From contig NZ_CP030073.1 in assembly GCF_003261055.1 (NCBI RefSeq), forward strand, positions 4,588,001-4,652,000: a stretch of DNA of 64,000 nt, read 5' to 3'. Positions 38,568-46,930 of the stretch are shown here, piece by piece (positions within the stretch are counted from its first letter, which is position 1; every line of letters starts with the position of its first letter). The translations under genes and the position numbers were made by a program. Under the pieces are notes generated by a model, which had not been told where the DNA came from, did not search any database, and saw only the letters and a program-made list of their open reading frames with translations. The stretch comes from Streptomyces cadmiisoli. Its GTDB lineage: Bacteria > Actinomycetota > Actinomycetes > Streptomycetales > Streptomycetaceae.

Positions 38568-40067
38568 ATGCCCAGTGCAGAAACGACGCAAGCGAGCGCG
38601 CGCGAGCCGGAGCCGGTGCGGCCCACCACGGTCGACCCGGTCGCCGCGAGCGGCAGTGAGCTGATCGGCGGTCCCGTCGGGCGGCGCGCCCTGCTCGGCA
38701 CGTCCTGGTGGACCCCGGTGCGGGTGATCGCGCTCGTGGCGATCGGCATGTTCGCCCTCGGGCTGGTCCAGAAGGCGCCCTGCTACAACGGCGCCTGGTT
38801 CTTCGGGGCGAGCTCGCAGTACACGCATGCGTGCTATTCAGACATTCCGCATCTGTACAACGGGCGTGGATTCGTGGACGGGCTCATCCCGTACTTCGAC
38901 CGGCTGCCCGGCGACATGGAGTACCTCGAGTACCCGGTGCTGACCGGAGTGTTCATGGAGGTGGCCTCCTGGCTCACCCCCGGCAGCGGCAGCATCCAGC
39001 ACCAGGAGCAGTGGTACTGGATGGTCAACGCCGGGATGCTGATGGTCTGTGCGGCCGTCATCGCCGTCTGTGTGACGCGCACGCATGCCCGGCGGCCCTG
39101 GGACGGTCTGCTGGTCGCTCTCGCCCCCGCCTTCGCGCTGACCGCCACCATCAACTGGGACCTGCTGGCGGTCGCTCTGACGGCCGCGGCGATGCTGATG
39201 TGGTCGCGGGGTCGTTCTCTCGCTTTCGGCGTCCTCCTGGGGCTTGCGACGGCCGCCAAGCTCTACCCGCTCTTTCTGCTCGGGCCGCTTCTGGTGCTGT
39301 GCTGGCGCGCCGGCAAGTGGCGGGACTTCGGCAGGGCGCTGGGCGGCGCGGTCGTCGCCTGGCTGGTGGTGAACCTGCCGGTGATGCTGTTCGCGTTCGA
39401 GGGCTGGTCGAAGTTCTACACGTTCAGCCAGGAGCGGGGCGTCGACTTCGGGTCCTTCTGGCTGATCATGGCGCAGAACTCCAGCGACCCGCTGAGCACC
39501 GAGACCGTCAACACGCTCGCCACGCTTCTGATGCTGCTGTGCTGCGTCGGTATCGCGGTCCTCACCTTCACGGCCCCGCGCCGGCCGCGCTTCGCCCAGC
39601 TCGCCTTCCTGATCGTCGCGGCGTTCATCCTCACCAACAAGGTCTATTCACCGCAATACGTCCTGTGGCTGGTCCCCCTGGCGGCGCTGGCCCGGCCCAG
39701 GTGGCGGGACTTCCTGATCTGGCAGGCGTGCGAGGTGGCGTACTTCCTCGGCATCTGGATGTACCTCGCCTACACGACCAGCGGGGACGCCCACAAGGGC
39801 CTGCCGACCGACGGCTACCACTGGGCGATCGGCGCCCACCTGCTGGGGACGCTGTACCTGTGCGTCATCGTGGTGCGCGACATCCTCATGCCGGACCGGG
39901 ACGTCGTGCGCAGGACCGGCGAGGACGACCCCTCGGGAGGAGTGCTCGACCGGGCGGAGGACGTCTTCGTCCTCGGCCCCGCGGCCCGTCCGCCCCGGCA
40001 CGCCGGCCACTTCGAGGGACCCCCGGTGGAATGGGGCAAGGAGAAGGCCGTCGAAGGTTCGCTCTGA
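38568..40067 (+). CDS. Polytopic GT87-family (DUF2029) glycosyltransferase-like protein
   Basis: 499 residues from an ATG with AGGA eight bases upstream. About ten membrane spans start at VRVIALVAIGMFALGLVQ, with a large extracellular loop rich in aromatic residues (CYNGAWFFGASSQYTHACYSDI) and NWDLLAVALTAAAMLMWSRGR. This resembles the GT-C superfamily polyprenyl-phosphate mannosyltransferases of actinobacterial glycolipid synthesis. The acceptor is not predictable. Position beside a PBP suggests envelope work. The last ~70 residues are cytoplasmic and charged. Confidence 0.75.
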   Translation: MPSAETTQASAREPEPVRPTTVDPVAASGSELIGGPVGRRALLGTSWWTPVRVIALVAIGMFALGLVQKAPCYNGAWFFGASSQYTHACYSDIPHLYNGRGFVDGLIPYFDRLPGDMEYLEYPVLTGVFMEVASWLTPGSGSIQHQEQWYWMVNAGMLMVCAAVIAVCVTRTHARRPWDGLLVALAPAFALTATINWDLLAVALTAAAMLMWSRGRSLAFGVLLGLATAAKLYPLFLLGPLLVLCWRAGKWRDFGRALGGAVVAWLVVNLPVMLFAFEGWSKFYTFSQERGVDFGSFWLIMAQNSSDPLSTETVNTLATLLMLLCCVGIAVLTFTAPRRPRFAQLAFLIVAAFILTNKVYSPQYVLWLVPLAALARPRWRDFLIWQACEVAYFLGIWMYLAYTTSGDAHKGLPTDGYHWAIGAHLLGTLYLCVIVVRDILMPDRDVVRRTGEDDPSGGVLDRAEDVFVLGPAARPPRHAGHFEGPPVEWGKEKAVEGSL

Positions 40068-40100
40068 GCGAACGCCCCTGGTGGGTGCCGGCCGGTCATG

Positions 40101-40140
40101 CGGAAGGCCGTACACGGAGGTTCCCGTGTACGGCCTTCCG
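40101..40140. terminator. Bidirectional terminator between GT87 and the racemase-like gene
   Basis: CGGAAGGCCGTACACGG (40101-40117) pairs perfectly with its complement at 40124-40140 around a 6-base loop: a 17-bp stem in a convergent interval. Confidence 0.9.
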
Positions 40141-40184
40141 GCTGTACGGGGCGGCGCTCGCCTCGGGTGAGCGGTGCCGCTCGG

Positions 40185-41216
40185 TCAGCGGTCCACGATC
40201 CGGTCGAACTGCGTGGTGGTGTGCCGCAGATGGGCGACCAGCTCGTCGCCGACCGAGGGCTCGGGAGCGTCGGACGGCACGAACAGGATGGAGACCTGCA
40301 TGTGCGGCGGCTCCGCGAACCAGCGCTGCTTGCCGCCCCAGACGAACGGAGAAAGGTTCCGGTTGACCGTGGCGAGGCCGGCCCGGGCGACGCCCTTGGC
40401 GCGCGGCATGACGCCGTGCAGCGCCTTCGGGGCTTCCAGGCCCACCCCGTGCGACGTGCCGCCCGCCACGACCACCAGGAAGCCGTCGGAGGCCGTCTTC
40501 TGCTGCCGGTAGCCGAAACGGTCGCCCTTGGAGACCCGGGTGACGTCCAGGACCGCACCGCGGTACTCGGTGGCCTCGTGGTCCCCCAGCCACAGCCGCG
40601 TGCCGATACGGGCGCGGAAGCGGGTCTGCGGGAACTGCTGCTGGAGCCGGGCGAGTTCGTCCGCCTTGAGGTGGCTGACGAACATCGTGTGCAGCGGCAG
40701 CCTGGCCGCGCGCAGGCGGTCCATCCAGCCGATGACCTCCTCGACGGCGTCGGAGCCGTCGGTGCGGTCCAGCGGCAGGTGGATCGCGAAGCCCTCCAGC
40801 CGGACGTTCTCGATCGCGGCGTGCAGCTGCGGAAGGTCCCGCTCGCTGATGCCGTGCCGCTTCATCGAGGACATCACCTCGATGACCACGCGGGCGCCCA
40901 CGAGGCCGTACACGCCGTCCACCGACGACACCGACCGAATCACCCGGTCGGGCAGCGGCACCGGCTCCTCGCCGCGCCGGTACGGCGTCAGCACCAGCAG
41001 GTCACCGCCGAACCAGTCCTTTATCCGCGCGGCTTCGTACGTCGTGCCGACGGCGAGGATGTCCGAGCCCAGCCGAGTGGCCTCCTCCGCCAGCCGTTCG
41101 TGGCCGAAGCCGTAGCCGTTGCCCTTGCAGACCGGGACGAGGCCCGGGAACTGCTCCTGCACGTGCTTGTGATGCGCCCGCCAGCGCGCGGTGTCGACGT
41201 AGAGCGTGAGCGCCAT
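40185..41216 (-). CDS. Alanine racemase N-terminal-domain (fold-type III PLP) protein
   Basis: 343 residues. The barrel has the PLP-lysine motif VPVCKGNGYGFGHERLA near residue 30 (Alr: VKANAYGHG), and later GTRLWLGDHEATEYRGAVLDV resembles the Alr C-terminal region. The usual racemase catalytic Tyr context is not obvious, so racemase activity is uncertain. It lies 74 bases after femX, which adds glycine to the peptidoglycan stem, so an amino-acid or D-amino-acid role in wall synthesis is plausible. Confidence 0.75.
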   Translation of the reverse strand: MALTLYVDTARWRAHHKHVQEQFPGLVPVCKGNGYGFGHERLAEEATRLGSDILAVGTTYEAARIKDWFGGDLLVLTPYRRGEEPVPLPDRVIRSVSSVDGVYGLVGARVVIEVMSSMKRHGISERDLPQLHAAIENVRLEGFAIHLPLDRTDGSDAVEEVIGWMDRLRAARLPLHTMFVSHLKADELARLQQQFPQTRFRARIGTRLWLGDHEATEYRGAVLDVTRVSKGDRFGYRQQKTASDGFLVVVAGGTSHGVGLEAPKALHGVMPRAKGVARAGLATVNRNLSPFVWGGKQRWFAEPPHMQVSILFVPSDAPEPSVGDELVAHLRHTTTQFDRIVDR

Positions 41217-41290
41217 GGCCGGACCTGGAACCTTTCTCGTGGCTGCGGTGTATCAGAGGTGTGAACGCTATCGAAGCAAACGTCCGGGTT

Positions 41291-42412
41291 TCAGCGGCGC
41301 GACATGTAGATGTCGAGCGCCTTGTGGAGCAGCTTGTTCAACGGGAAGTCCCATTCGCCGAGGTACTCGGCAGCCTGCCCGCCCGTGCCGACCTTGAACT
41401 GGATCAGGCCGAAGAGGTGGTCCGTCTCGTCGAGCGAGTCGGAGATGCCGCGCAGGTCGTAGACGGTGGCGCCGAGCGCGTAGGCGTCGCGCAGCATCCG
41501 CCACTGCATCGCGTTCGAGGGCCGGACCTCGCGGCCGATGTTGTCGGAGGCGCCGTAGGAGTACCAGACGTGCCCGCCGACGATCAGCATCGTCGCCGCC
41601 GAGAGGTTCACGCCGTTGTGCCGCGCGAAGTACAGCCGCATGCGGTTGGGGTCCTCGGTGTTGAGGGCCGTCCACATGCGCTGGAAGTACCCCAGCGGGC
41701 GGGGCCGGAAGTGGTCGCGCACGGCCGTGATCTCGTACAGCCGCTGCCACTCCTCCAGGTCCTGGTAGCCGCCCTGGACGACCTCGACACCGGCCTTCTC
41801 GGCCTTCTTGATGTTGCGCCGCCACAGCTGGTTGAAGTTCGCGTGCACCTCTTCCAGGGAGCGGTTCGCCAGCGGCACCTGGTAGACGTACCGGGGCTGC
41901 ACGTCGCCGAAGCCGGCGCCGCCGTCCTCACCCTGCTGCCAGCCCATCCGACGCAGCTTGTCCGCGACCTCGAAAGCGCGCGGCTCGATGAAGTCCGCCT
42001 CGATGTCCCGCAGACGCTTCACGTCCGGGTTCTGGATGCCCTGCTTGATGGAGGGGGCCTCCCAGCGCCGGATGATCACCGGCGGGCCCATCTTCACGGA
42101 GAAGGCGCCCTGCTGCTTGAGGTGGGCCAGCATCGGCTGAAGCCATTCGTCCAGGTTCGGCGCGAACCAGTTGATGACCGGGCCCTCGGGCAGATAGGCG
42201 AGATAACGCTTGATCTTGGGCAGTTGGCGGTAGAGGACAAGGCCGGCGCCGACCAGCTCACCGGTCCGCTCGTCGAACCAGCCGAGGTTCTCCGACCGCC
42301 ATTCCGCCTTGACGTCCGCCCAGGCCGGGACCTGCATGTGGCTAGCCGACGGCAGGGTCTGGATGAATGCCAGATGCTGCTCGCGACTGATGGTCCTCAG
42401 GGTCAGGCTCAT
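41291..42412 (-). CDS. femX: FemX-type peptidyltransferase (peptidoglycan interpeptide bridge)
   Basis: 373 residues with the Fem/MurM fold: two GNAT-like domains (LTLRTISREQHLAFIQTLPSASHMQVPAWADVK..., and ALNTEDPNRMRLYFARHNGVNLSAATMLIVGGHVWYSYGASDN). Streptomyces FemX uses glycyl-tRNA to attach the Gly bridge to the LL-diaminopimelate of the stem peptide. The helical coiled-coil arm of longer Fem proteins is short here, as in the Streptomyces/VanK group. It is in a likely operon with the racemase-like gene. Confidence 0.88.
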   Translation of the reverse strand: MSLTLRTISREQHLAFIQTLPSASHMQVPAWADVKAEWRSENLGWFDERTGELVGAGLVLYRQLPKIKRYLAYLPEGPVINWFAPNLDEWLQPMLAHLKQQGAFSVKMGPPVIIRRWEAPSIKQGIQNPDVKRLRDIEADFIEPRAFEVADKLRRMGWQQGEDGGAGFGDVQPRYVYQVPLANRSLEEVHANFNQLWRRNIKKAEKAGVEVVQGGYQDLEEWQRLYEITAVRDHFRPRPLGYFQRMWTALNTEDPNRMRLYFARHNGVNLSAATMLIVGGHVWYSYGASDNIGREVRPSNAMQWRMLRDAYALGATVYDLRGISDSLDETDHLFGLIQFKVGTGGQAAEYLGEWDFPLNKLLHKALDIYMSRR

Positions 42413-42519
42413 TCGGGGCGCTCCTCGGGCTGGTGTGTCCCCATGGGAACAGGGGCTCCGGCTCTAGCGCCGAAGCCTACTGCGCCGTGCGAGCGCCCCG
42501 GCTGGGCGTACGGCACCTT

Positions 42520-42545
42520 CGCCCCGGCCTGTCGCGGCCGGGGCG
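42520..42545 (-). terminator. Terminator after the 103-residue membrane protein gene
   Basis: CGCCCCGGCC (42520-42529) and GGCCGGGGCG (42536-42545) form a perfect 10-bp stem with a 6-base loop, 57 bases past the stop and before femX. Confidence 0.6.
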
Positions 42546-42602
42546 GTGATCGGTGTGCCCCGAAGGGCTGTGAGAGATGTCGGGAGGGCGGCGTCTACCG
42601 GG

Positions 42603-42914
42603 TCAGCCGATGCCGCCGAAGAGGCCGCCGTGGGCCATACCCAGGAAGAAACCGAAGGCCGAGGCACCGAGGCCCATGATCAGCGCGAAGCGTTGGCGGG
42701 TCGTCTCCGAGATCCACTGCCCGGACGCACCGGTGAGGATCCCGACCAGACCGGTCCAGGAGCTCAGCAGATGCAGGCTGGGGAACATCGCCGTGATGAA
42801 GGCGGTCACTCCGAGCACCGCGGTCACCCAGACCAGGGTGTCCTGGACGGGGTGGCGCTTCTCGTCCGTGGCGAAGAGAGATCCGGCAGTGTTGGGTCGC
42901 AATACCTGTGCCAT
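42603..42914 (-). CDS. Small membrane protein, 103 residues
   Basis: The ATG at 42914 has AGGAGG seven bases upstream; the frame stays open further 5' without a ribosome site. Three hydrophobic segments are visible: VWVTAVLGVTAFITAMFPSL, LHLLSSWTGLVGILTGASG and FALIMGLGASAFGFFLGMAH. It is conserved in this place in Streptomyces. No function is recognised. It is divergent from the rpsF operon. Confidence 0.8.
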   Translation of the reverse strand: MAQVLRPNTAGSLFATDEKRHPVQDTLVWVTAVLGVTAFITAMFPSLHLLSSWTGLVGILTGASGQWISETTRQRFALIMGLGASAFGFFLGMAHGGLFGGIG

Positions 42915-42995
42915 AGGGCACCTCCTGCGGAAGGCGGCGCATCGTAGCGCCATACACACCCGATGTGTACAGATTGACGGCCCCCAGGGCCTGAT

Positions 42996-43025
42996 TTCAA
43001 CCGGAAGCCGGTGTGCGGGTACTCT
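42996..43025 (+). promoter_or_regulatory. Candidate promoter of the rpsF-ssb-rpsR-rplI operon
   Basis: TTCAAC (42996-43001) and TACTCT (43020-43025) are 18 bases apart. The ~150-base leader that follows has a small hairpin (CCACGG 43130-43135 with CCGTGG 43141-43146) just before the rpsF ribosome site. S6:S18-binding leaders are known for this operon in many bacteria; whether this is one cannot be shown by eye. Confidence 0.45.
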
Positions 43026-43175
43026 GTACCGTCTGCGCGGTTGTCTGCCCGGACCACGGCAGGGGAGCCCCATCGGGCCCCGTTGTCAGTGGTGGCGGAT
43101 ACCGTTGCGTACGCATCACAACCCTCCTGCCACGGAACGACCGTGGCCGCTGAGTCCAGAGGAGGTGGGTTCCAC

Positions 43176-43466
43176 ATGCGTCACTACGAGGTGATGGTCA
43201 TCCTCGACCCCGATCTCGAGGAGCGTGCTGTCTCCCCGCTGATCGAGAACTTCCTTTCTGTCGTCCGTGACGGCGGCGGAAAGGTCGAGAAGGTCGACAC
43301 CTGGGGCCGTCGTCGTCTCTCGTACGAGATCAAGAAGAAGCCCGAGGGCATCTACTCGGTCATCGACCTGCAGGCCGAGCCTGCGGTCGTCAAGGAGCTC
43401 GACCGCCAGATGAACCTGAACGAGTCGGTCCTCCGGACCAAGGTCCTCCGTCCCGAGACCCACTGA
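43176..43466 (+). CDS. rpsF: 30S ribosomal protein S6
   Basis: 96 residues from an ATG with AGGAGG; the frame is open upstream but that part is leader. The S6 sequence [19 protein letters not shown] with [27 protein letters not shown] is clear. S6 pairs with S18 on the 30S platform and is the first gene of the four-gene operon. Confidence 0.97.
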   Translation: MRHYEVMVILDPDLEERAVSPLIENFLSVVRDGGGKVEKVDTWGRRRLSYEIKKKPEGIYSVIDLQAEPAVVKELDRQMNLNESVLRTKVLRPETH

Positions 43467-43543
43467 GCTCCGCTCAGCTGATCTCGGGATTCGAGTAGCA
43501 GCACCAGCAGCCAGCAGCAGCAAACCCGCCGAGAGGTTCCCCC

Positions 43544-44137
43544 ATGGCAGGCGAGACCGTCATCACGGTCGTCGGCAACCTTGTCGATGACCCCGAGCTG
43601 CGCTTCACCCCTTCCGGTGCGGCGGTCGCGAAGTTCCGTGTCGCGTCCACTCCCCGCACCTTCGACCGTCAGACGAACGAGTGGAAGGACGGCGAGAGCC
43701 TCTTTCTGACCTGCTCGGTCTGGCGCCAGGCGGCGGAGAACGTCGCGGAGTCGCTCCAGCGAGGCATGCGCGTCGTCGTGCAGGGCCGGCTGAAGCAGCG
43801 GTCCTACGAGGACCGTGAGGGTGTCAAGCGCACGGTCTACGAGCTGGACGTCGAGGAAGTCGGCCCCAGCCTGCGCAACGCCACGGCCAAGGTCACCAAG
43901 ACCACGGGCCGCGGTGGTCAGGGCGGTTACGGCGGTGGCGGTGGCGGCCAGCAGGGCGGCGGCTGGGGCGGCGGCTCCGGCGGCGGCCAGCAGGGCGGCG
44001 GCGCTCCTGCCGACGACCCCTGGGCGACCGGCGCTCCCGCCGGTGGCAACCAGGGTGGCGGCGGCTGGGGCGGCGGCTCCGGCTCCGGCGGCGGCAGCGG
44101 CAACGGCGGCGGCTACTCGGACGAGCCCCCCTTCTGA
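43544..44137 (+). CDS. ssb: Single-stranded DNA-binding protein
   Basis: 197 residues. The OB-fold is at 1-~115 ([35 protein letters not shown] and [31 protein letters not shown]). A Gly-rich linker of ~65 residues follows, and the acidic tip SDEPPF recruits replication and repair partners. The Gly-rich coding stretch (about 43910-44110) is repetitive at DNA level. It coats ssDNA at forks. It lies in the classical rpsF-ssb-rpsR context. Confidence 0.97.
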   Translation: MAGETVITVVGNLVDDPELRFTPSGAAVAKFRVASTPRTFDRQTNEWKDGESLFLTCSVWRQAAENVAESLQRGMRVVVQGRLKQRSYEDREGVKRTVYELDVEEVGPSLRNATAKVTKTTGRGGQGGYGGGGGGQQGGGWGGGSGGGQQGGGAPADDPWATGAPAGGNQGGGGWGGGSGSGGGSGNGGGYSDEPPF

Positions 44138-44195
44138 GCAACCAGCTCAAAGGGCGGGTCGCACCCAAACTTCTTGATCACACAGGAGAAACACC

Positions 44196-44432
44196 ATGGC
44201 GAAGCCGCCTGTGCGCAAGCCTAAGAAGAAGGTCTGCGCATTCTGCAAGGACAAGGTCACGTACGTGGACTACAAGGACACGAACATGCTGCGGAAGTTC
44301 ATTTCCGACCGCGGCAAGATCCGTGCCCGCCGCGTGACCGGCAACTGCACGCAGCACCAGCGTGACGTCGCCACGGCCGTCAAGAACAGCCGTGAGATGG
44401 CGCTGCTGCCCTACACCTCCACCGCGCGATAA
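44196..44432 (+). CDS. rpsR: 30S ribosomal protein S18 (cysteine-containing form)
   Basis: 78 residues. The core has the S18 signature [50 protein letters not shown] near residues 10-13 and CTQH give a possible zinc site, so this is the C+ type rather than the cysteine-free paralogue that Zur induces under zinc limitation in Streptomyces. Confidence 0.97.
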   Translation: MAKPPVRKPKKKVCAFCKDKVTYVDYKDTNMLRKFISDRGKIRARRVTGNCTQHQRDVATAVKNSREMALLPYTSTAR

Positions 44433-44450
44433 GGGAAGGGTGACCGACTC

Positions 44451-44897
44451 ATGAAGATCATCCTCACCCACGAGGTCTCCGGCCTCGGTGCCGCGGGCGA
44501 CGTCGTCGACGTCAAGGACGGTTACGCTCGCAACTACCTGATCCCGCGGAAGTTCGCGATCCGCTGGACCAAGGGCGGCGAGAAGGACGTCGAGCAGATC
44601 CGTCGTGCTCGCAAGATCCACGAGATCCAGACCATCGAGCAGGCCAACCAGGTCAAGGCCCAGCTCGAGGGCGTGAAGGTCCGTCTGGCCGTTCGCTCCG
44701 GCGACGCCGGCCGTCTCTTCGGTTCCGTCACCCCGGCCGACATCGCCTCGGCGATCAAGGCTGCCGGCGGTCCCGAGGTCGACAAGCGCCGGATCGAGCT
44801 CGGTGCTCCGATCAAGACGCTCGGCGCCCACGAGACGTCGGTGCGTCTGCACCCCGAGGTTGCCGCCAAGGTCAGCATCGAGGTCATCGCCGCGTAA
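44451..44897 (+). CDS. rplI: 50S ribosomal protein L9
   Basis: 148 residues. The N-terminal RNA-binding domain [36 protein letters not shown] is diagnostic, then the long connecting helix and the C-terminal domain ([29 protein letters not shown]). It is the last gene of the rpsF operon, followed by a strong terminator. Confidence 0.97.
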   Translation: MKIILTHEVSGLGAAGDVVDVKDGYARNYLIPRKFAIRWTKGGEKDVEQIRRARKIHEIQTIEQANQVKAQLEGVKVRLAVRSGDAGRLFGSVTPADIASAIKAAGGPEVDKRRIELGAPIKTLGAHETSVRLHPEVAAKVSIEVIAA

Positions 44898-44920
44898 GCG
44901 TCGCGCTCGCTGAAGCAGTG

Positions 44921-44956
44921 AGTGGGGGCCACACCCTGTGGGGTGTGGCCCCCACT
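44921..44956 (+). terminator. Terminator of the rpsF operon
   Basis: AGTGGGGGCCACACCC (44921-44936) pairs perfectly with GGGTGTGGCCCCCACT (44941-44956) around a TGTG loop. Confidence 0.9.
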
Positions 44957-45025
44957 CGACATTTCAGGGGCGGCGTCGAAGCCGGTGCCGGGACTTGGGA
45001 CCATCACGAGCCGGACAGGGTCGTG

Positions 45026-45041
45026 TGTTTCACGTGAAACA
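45026..45041. promoter_or_regulatory. parS: parS site 9
   Basis: TGTTTCACGTGAAACA lies in the convergent rplI-MATE interval, ten bases before a GGGTGCC tandem repeat. Confidence 0.95.
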
Positions 45042-45050
45042 TGGTCAATC

Positions 45051-45078
45051 GGGTGCCGGGTGCCGGGTGCCGGGTGCC
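45051..45078 (+). repeat. Four tandem copies of GGGTGCC
   Basis: Four perfect 7-bp units directly beside parS site 9 in a convergent non-coding interval. The plus strand has four GGG runs separated by four bases, a canonical G-quadruplex pattern. Confidence 0.9.
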
Positions 45079-45132
45079 GCCGTGCGGGGTGAGGGTGCGG
45101 ATTTCCTCAGGGCGTCTCCGCCTCTCGGCGTC

Positions 45133-46470
45133 TCAGCGTGTCGCGCCGGTGACGAGCCAGTGGCCGGAGCGCTCTCGCAGCCAGAGGGTCAGCATCCGCA
45201 CGGTCATCATCAGTGACATGGCGAGCCACAGTGCGGTGAGTCCTCCACCGAGCGTGGGGACGAGGAGGGCCACCGGGGTGAAGACGGCCAAGGTGAGGAT
45301 CATCGCCCAGGCGAGGTAACGGCCGTCGCCGGCGCCCATCAGAACGCCGTCCAGGACGAAGACCACGCCGCAGATCGGCTGTGACAGGGCCACCACCAGC
45401 AGCGCGGGGAGCGCGGTGTCCTTGACGATGGAGTCGCTGGTGAACAGGGGAAGGAAGGCCGGGCGGGCCACGACCACCAGGAACCCGAGTACGACACCGA
45501 CCGCGATTCCCCACTGGACCATGCGACGGCAGACGTCGCGGGCGCCACGTACGTCGCCCGCACCGAGATGACGTCCGATGATGGCCTGTCCCGCGATGGC
45601 GATGGCGTCGAGCGCGAAGGCGAGCAGGCTCCACAGGGACAGGATGATCTGGTGGGCGGCGATGTCGGCGTCACCGAGTCGGGCGGCGACGGCCGTGGCG
45701 ATCAGCAGGATCGCCCTCAGGGAAAGGGTGCGTACCAGCAGCGGTACGCCGGCCTGGGCGGATGCCCTGATCCCGGCGGTGTCCGGGCGCAGCGAGGCAC
45801 CGTGCCTACGTGCTCCCCTGACGACGACCACGAGATAGGCGGCGGCCATGCCGCATTGCGCGATCACGGTGCCCCAGGCCGAACCCGCGATGCCGAAGCC
45901 GGCGCCGTAGACGAGGACGGCGTTGAGGACGGCGTTGGCGATGAAGCCGGCGACGGCGACGTAGAGCGGTGTCCTGGTGTCCTGTAGTCCGCGCAGAACA
46001 CCGGTCGCCGCGAGGACGACGAGCATGGCGGGTATGCCGAGGGACGAGATGCGCAAGTACGTGGTCGCGTACGGGGCTGCCGTGTCGGACGCGCCGAAGA
46101 GGTCCACGAGGAACGGGGCGGTGGGCAGGACGACGGCGATGACGCCGGCGCCCAGGAGCAGCGCCAGCCAGATGCCGTCCATGCCCTGACGGATGGCGGC
46201 CGGGAGTTCACCCGCGCCCACGCGCCGGGCCACCGCCGCCGTGGTGGCGTAGGCGAGGAACACGAAGATGCTCACGGCGGTCGTGAGCAGGGCTGAGGCG
46301 ACGCCGAGTCCGGCGAGCTGTGCCGTACCGAGATGGCCGACGATCGCGCTGTCCACGAGGACGAAGAGGGGCTCGGCGACCAGGGCACCGAAGGCAGGTA
46401 CGGCCAGCGAGACGATCTCTCGATCATGCTGTCGCCGGACAGCTCTGGGGGTCGCGGGAGCCTGTGTCAT
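45133..46470 (-). CDS. MATE family (DinF-like) efflux transporter
   Basis: 445 residues from an ATG at 46470; a GTG six bases upstream is an alternative. Two six-span halves are visible: LAVPAFGALVAEPLFVLVDSAIVGHLGTAQLAGLGVASAL begins the first, and ADIAAHQIILSLWSLLAFALDAIAIAGQAIIGRHLGA falls in the second. These are the MATE signature regions. It exports organic cations or drugs with Na+ or H+; the substrate is unknown. It is divergent from dnaB. Confidence 0.9.
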   Translation of the reverse strand: MTQAPATPRAVRRQHDREIVSLAVPAFGALVAEPLFVLVDSAIVGHLGTAQLAGLGVASALLTTAVSIFVFLAYATTAAVARRVGAGELPAAIRQGMDGIWLALLLGAGVIAVVLPTAPFLVDLFGASDTAAPYATTYLRISSLGIPAMLVVLAATGVLRGLQDTRTPLYVAVAGFIANAVLNAVLVYGAGFGIAGSAWGTVIAQCGMAAAYLVVVVRGARRHGASLRPDTAGIRASAQAGVPLLVRTLSLRAILLIATAVAARLGDADIAAHQIILSLWSLLAFALDAIAIAGQAIIGRHLGAGDVRGARDVCRRMVQWGIAVGVVLGFLVVVARPAFLPLFTSDSIVKDTALPALLVVALSQPICGVVFVLDGVLMGAGDGRYLAWAMILTLAVFTPVALLVPTLGGGLTALWLAMSLMMTVRMLTLWLRERSGHWLVTGATR

Positions 46471-46930
46471 GGGCACCAATCTAATCGTCCACAGGTAAGA
46501 GATGCAAAGCAATAGTGACCCTTACCTCGCACATCACGGTGTGTGCGCTCGCGCACTGTTCGAAGAGATCTTGGGCTGACTGGGCAACTTTTTCTTCTGC
46601 ACAGCCGGTGGATGGGAAACGGGCAGGTCACGGGGCTTCCCCAGGATGGACTTCGGGCTTGTTCACAGCCCTGTCCACCGCGTCGTGCACAGGTTTCGCG
46701 GAGTTCTCCACAGCATCGGGCCAGTCGTCCACATGGCCTGTGGATAACCAGATTGGCTGACGGTGCCCGGGGGCCTACCGTGGTCCGGCGCCCGCTCCGT
46801 TCGTCGGCCGTGGAAACGTCACGAAACCGATGCGTCAGAACCGGAGCTGGCCTTCTCGTTTTGTCAGTGCCGTGCCGTAGAAAAGAGAGGCACGGCGAGG
46901 TCCGCTCGGCGGACGGGAGGAGGTGGCTCG
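46471..46930. other. dnaB upstream region with a cluster of DnaA-box-like sites
   Basis: About 460 bases without a gene. Box-like nonamers are TCGTCCACA (46485), TTGTTCACA (46659), CTGTCCACC (46671), TTCTCCACA (46704), TCGTCCACA (46725) and TGTGGATAA (46739). The last is a perfect match to the bacterial TTATCCACA consensus. Five lie within 89 bp. This suggests DnaA control of dnaB, or DnaA titration. The dnaB frame stays open in part of the region, but the real start is at 46931. Confidence 0.6.

Noticed and set aside
36108..38828. 906-codon minus frame opposite the penicillin-binding protein
   Set aside because: GC-driven shadow; the plus strand has a complete bifunctional PBP.
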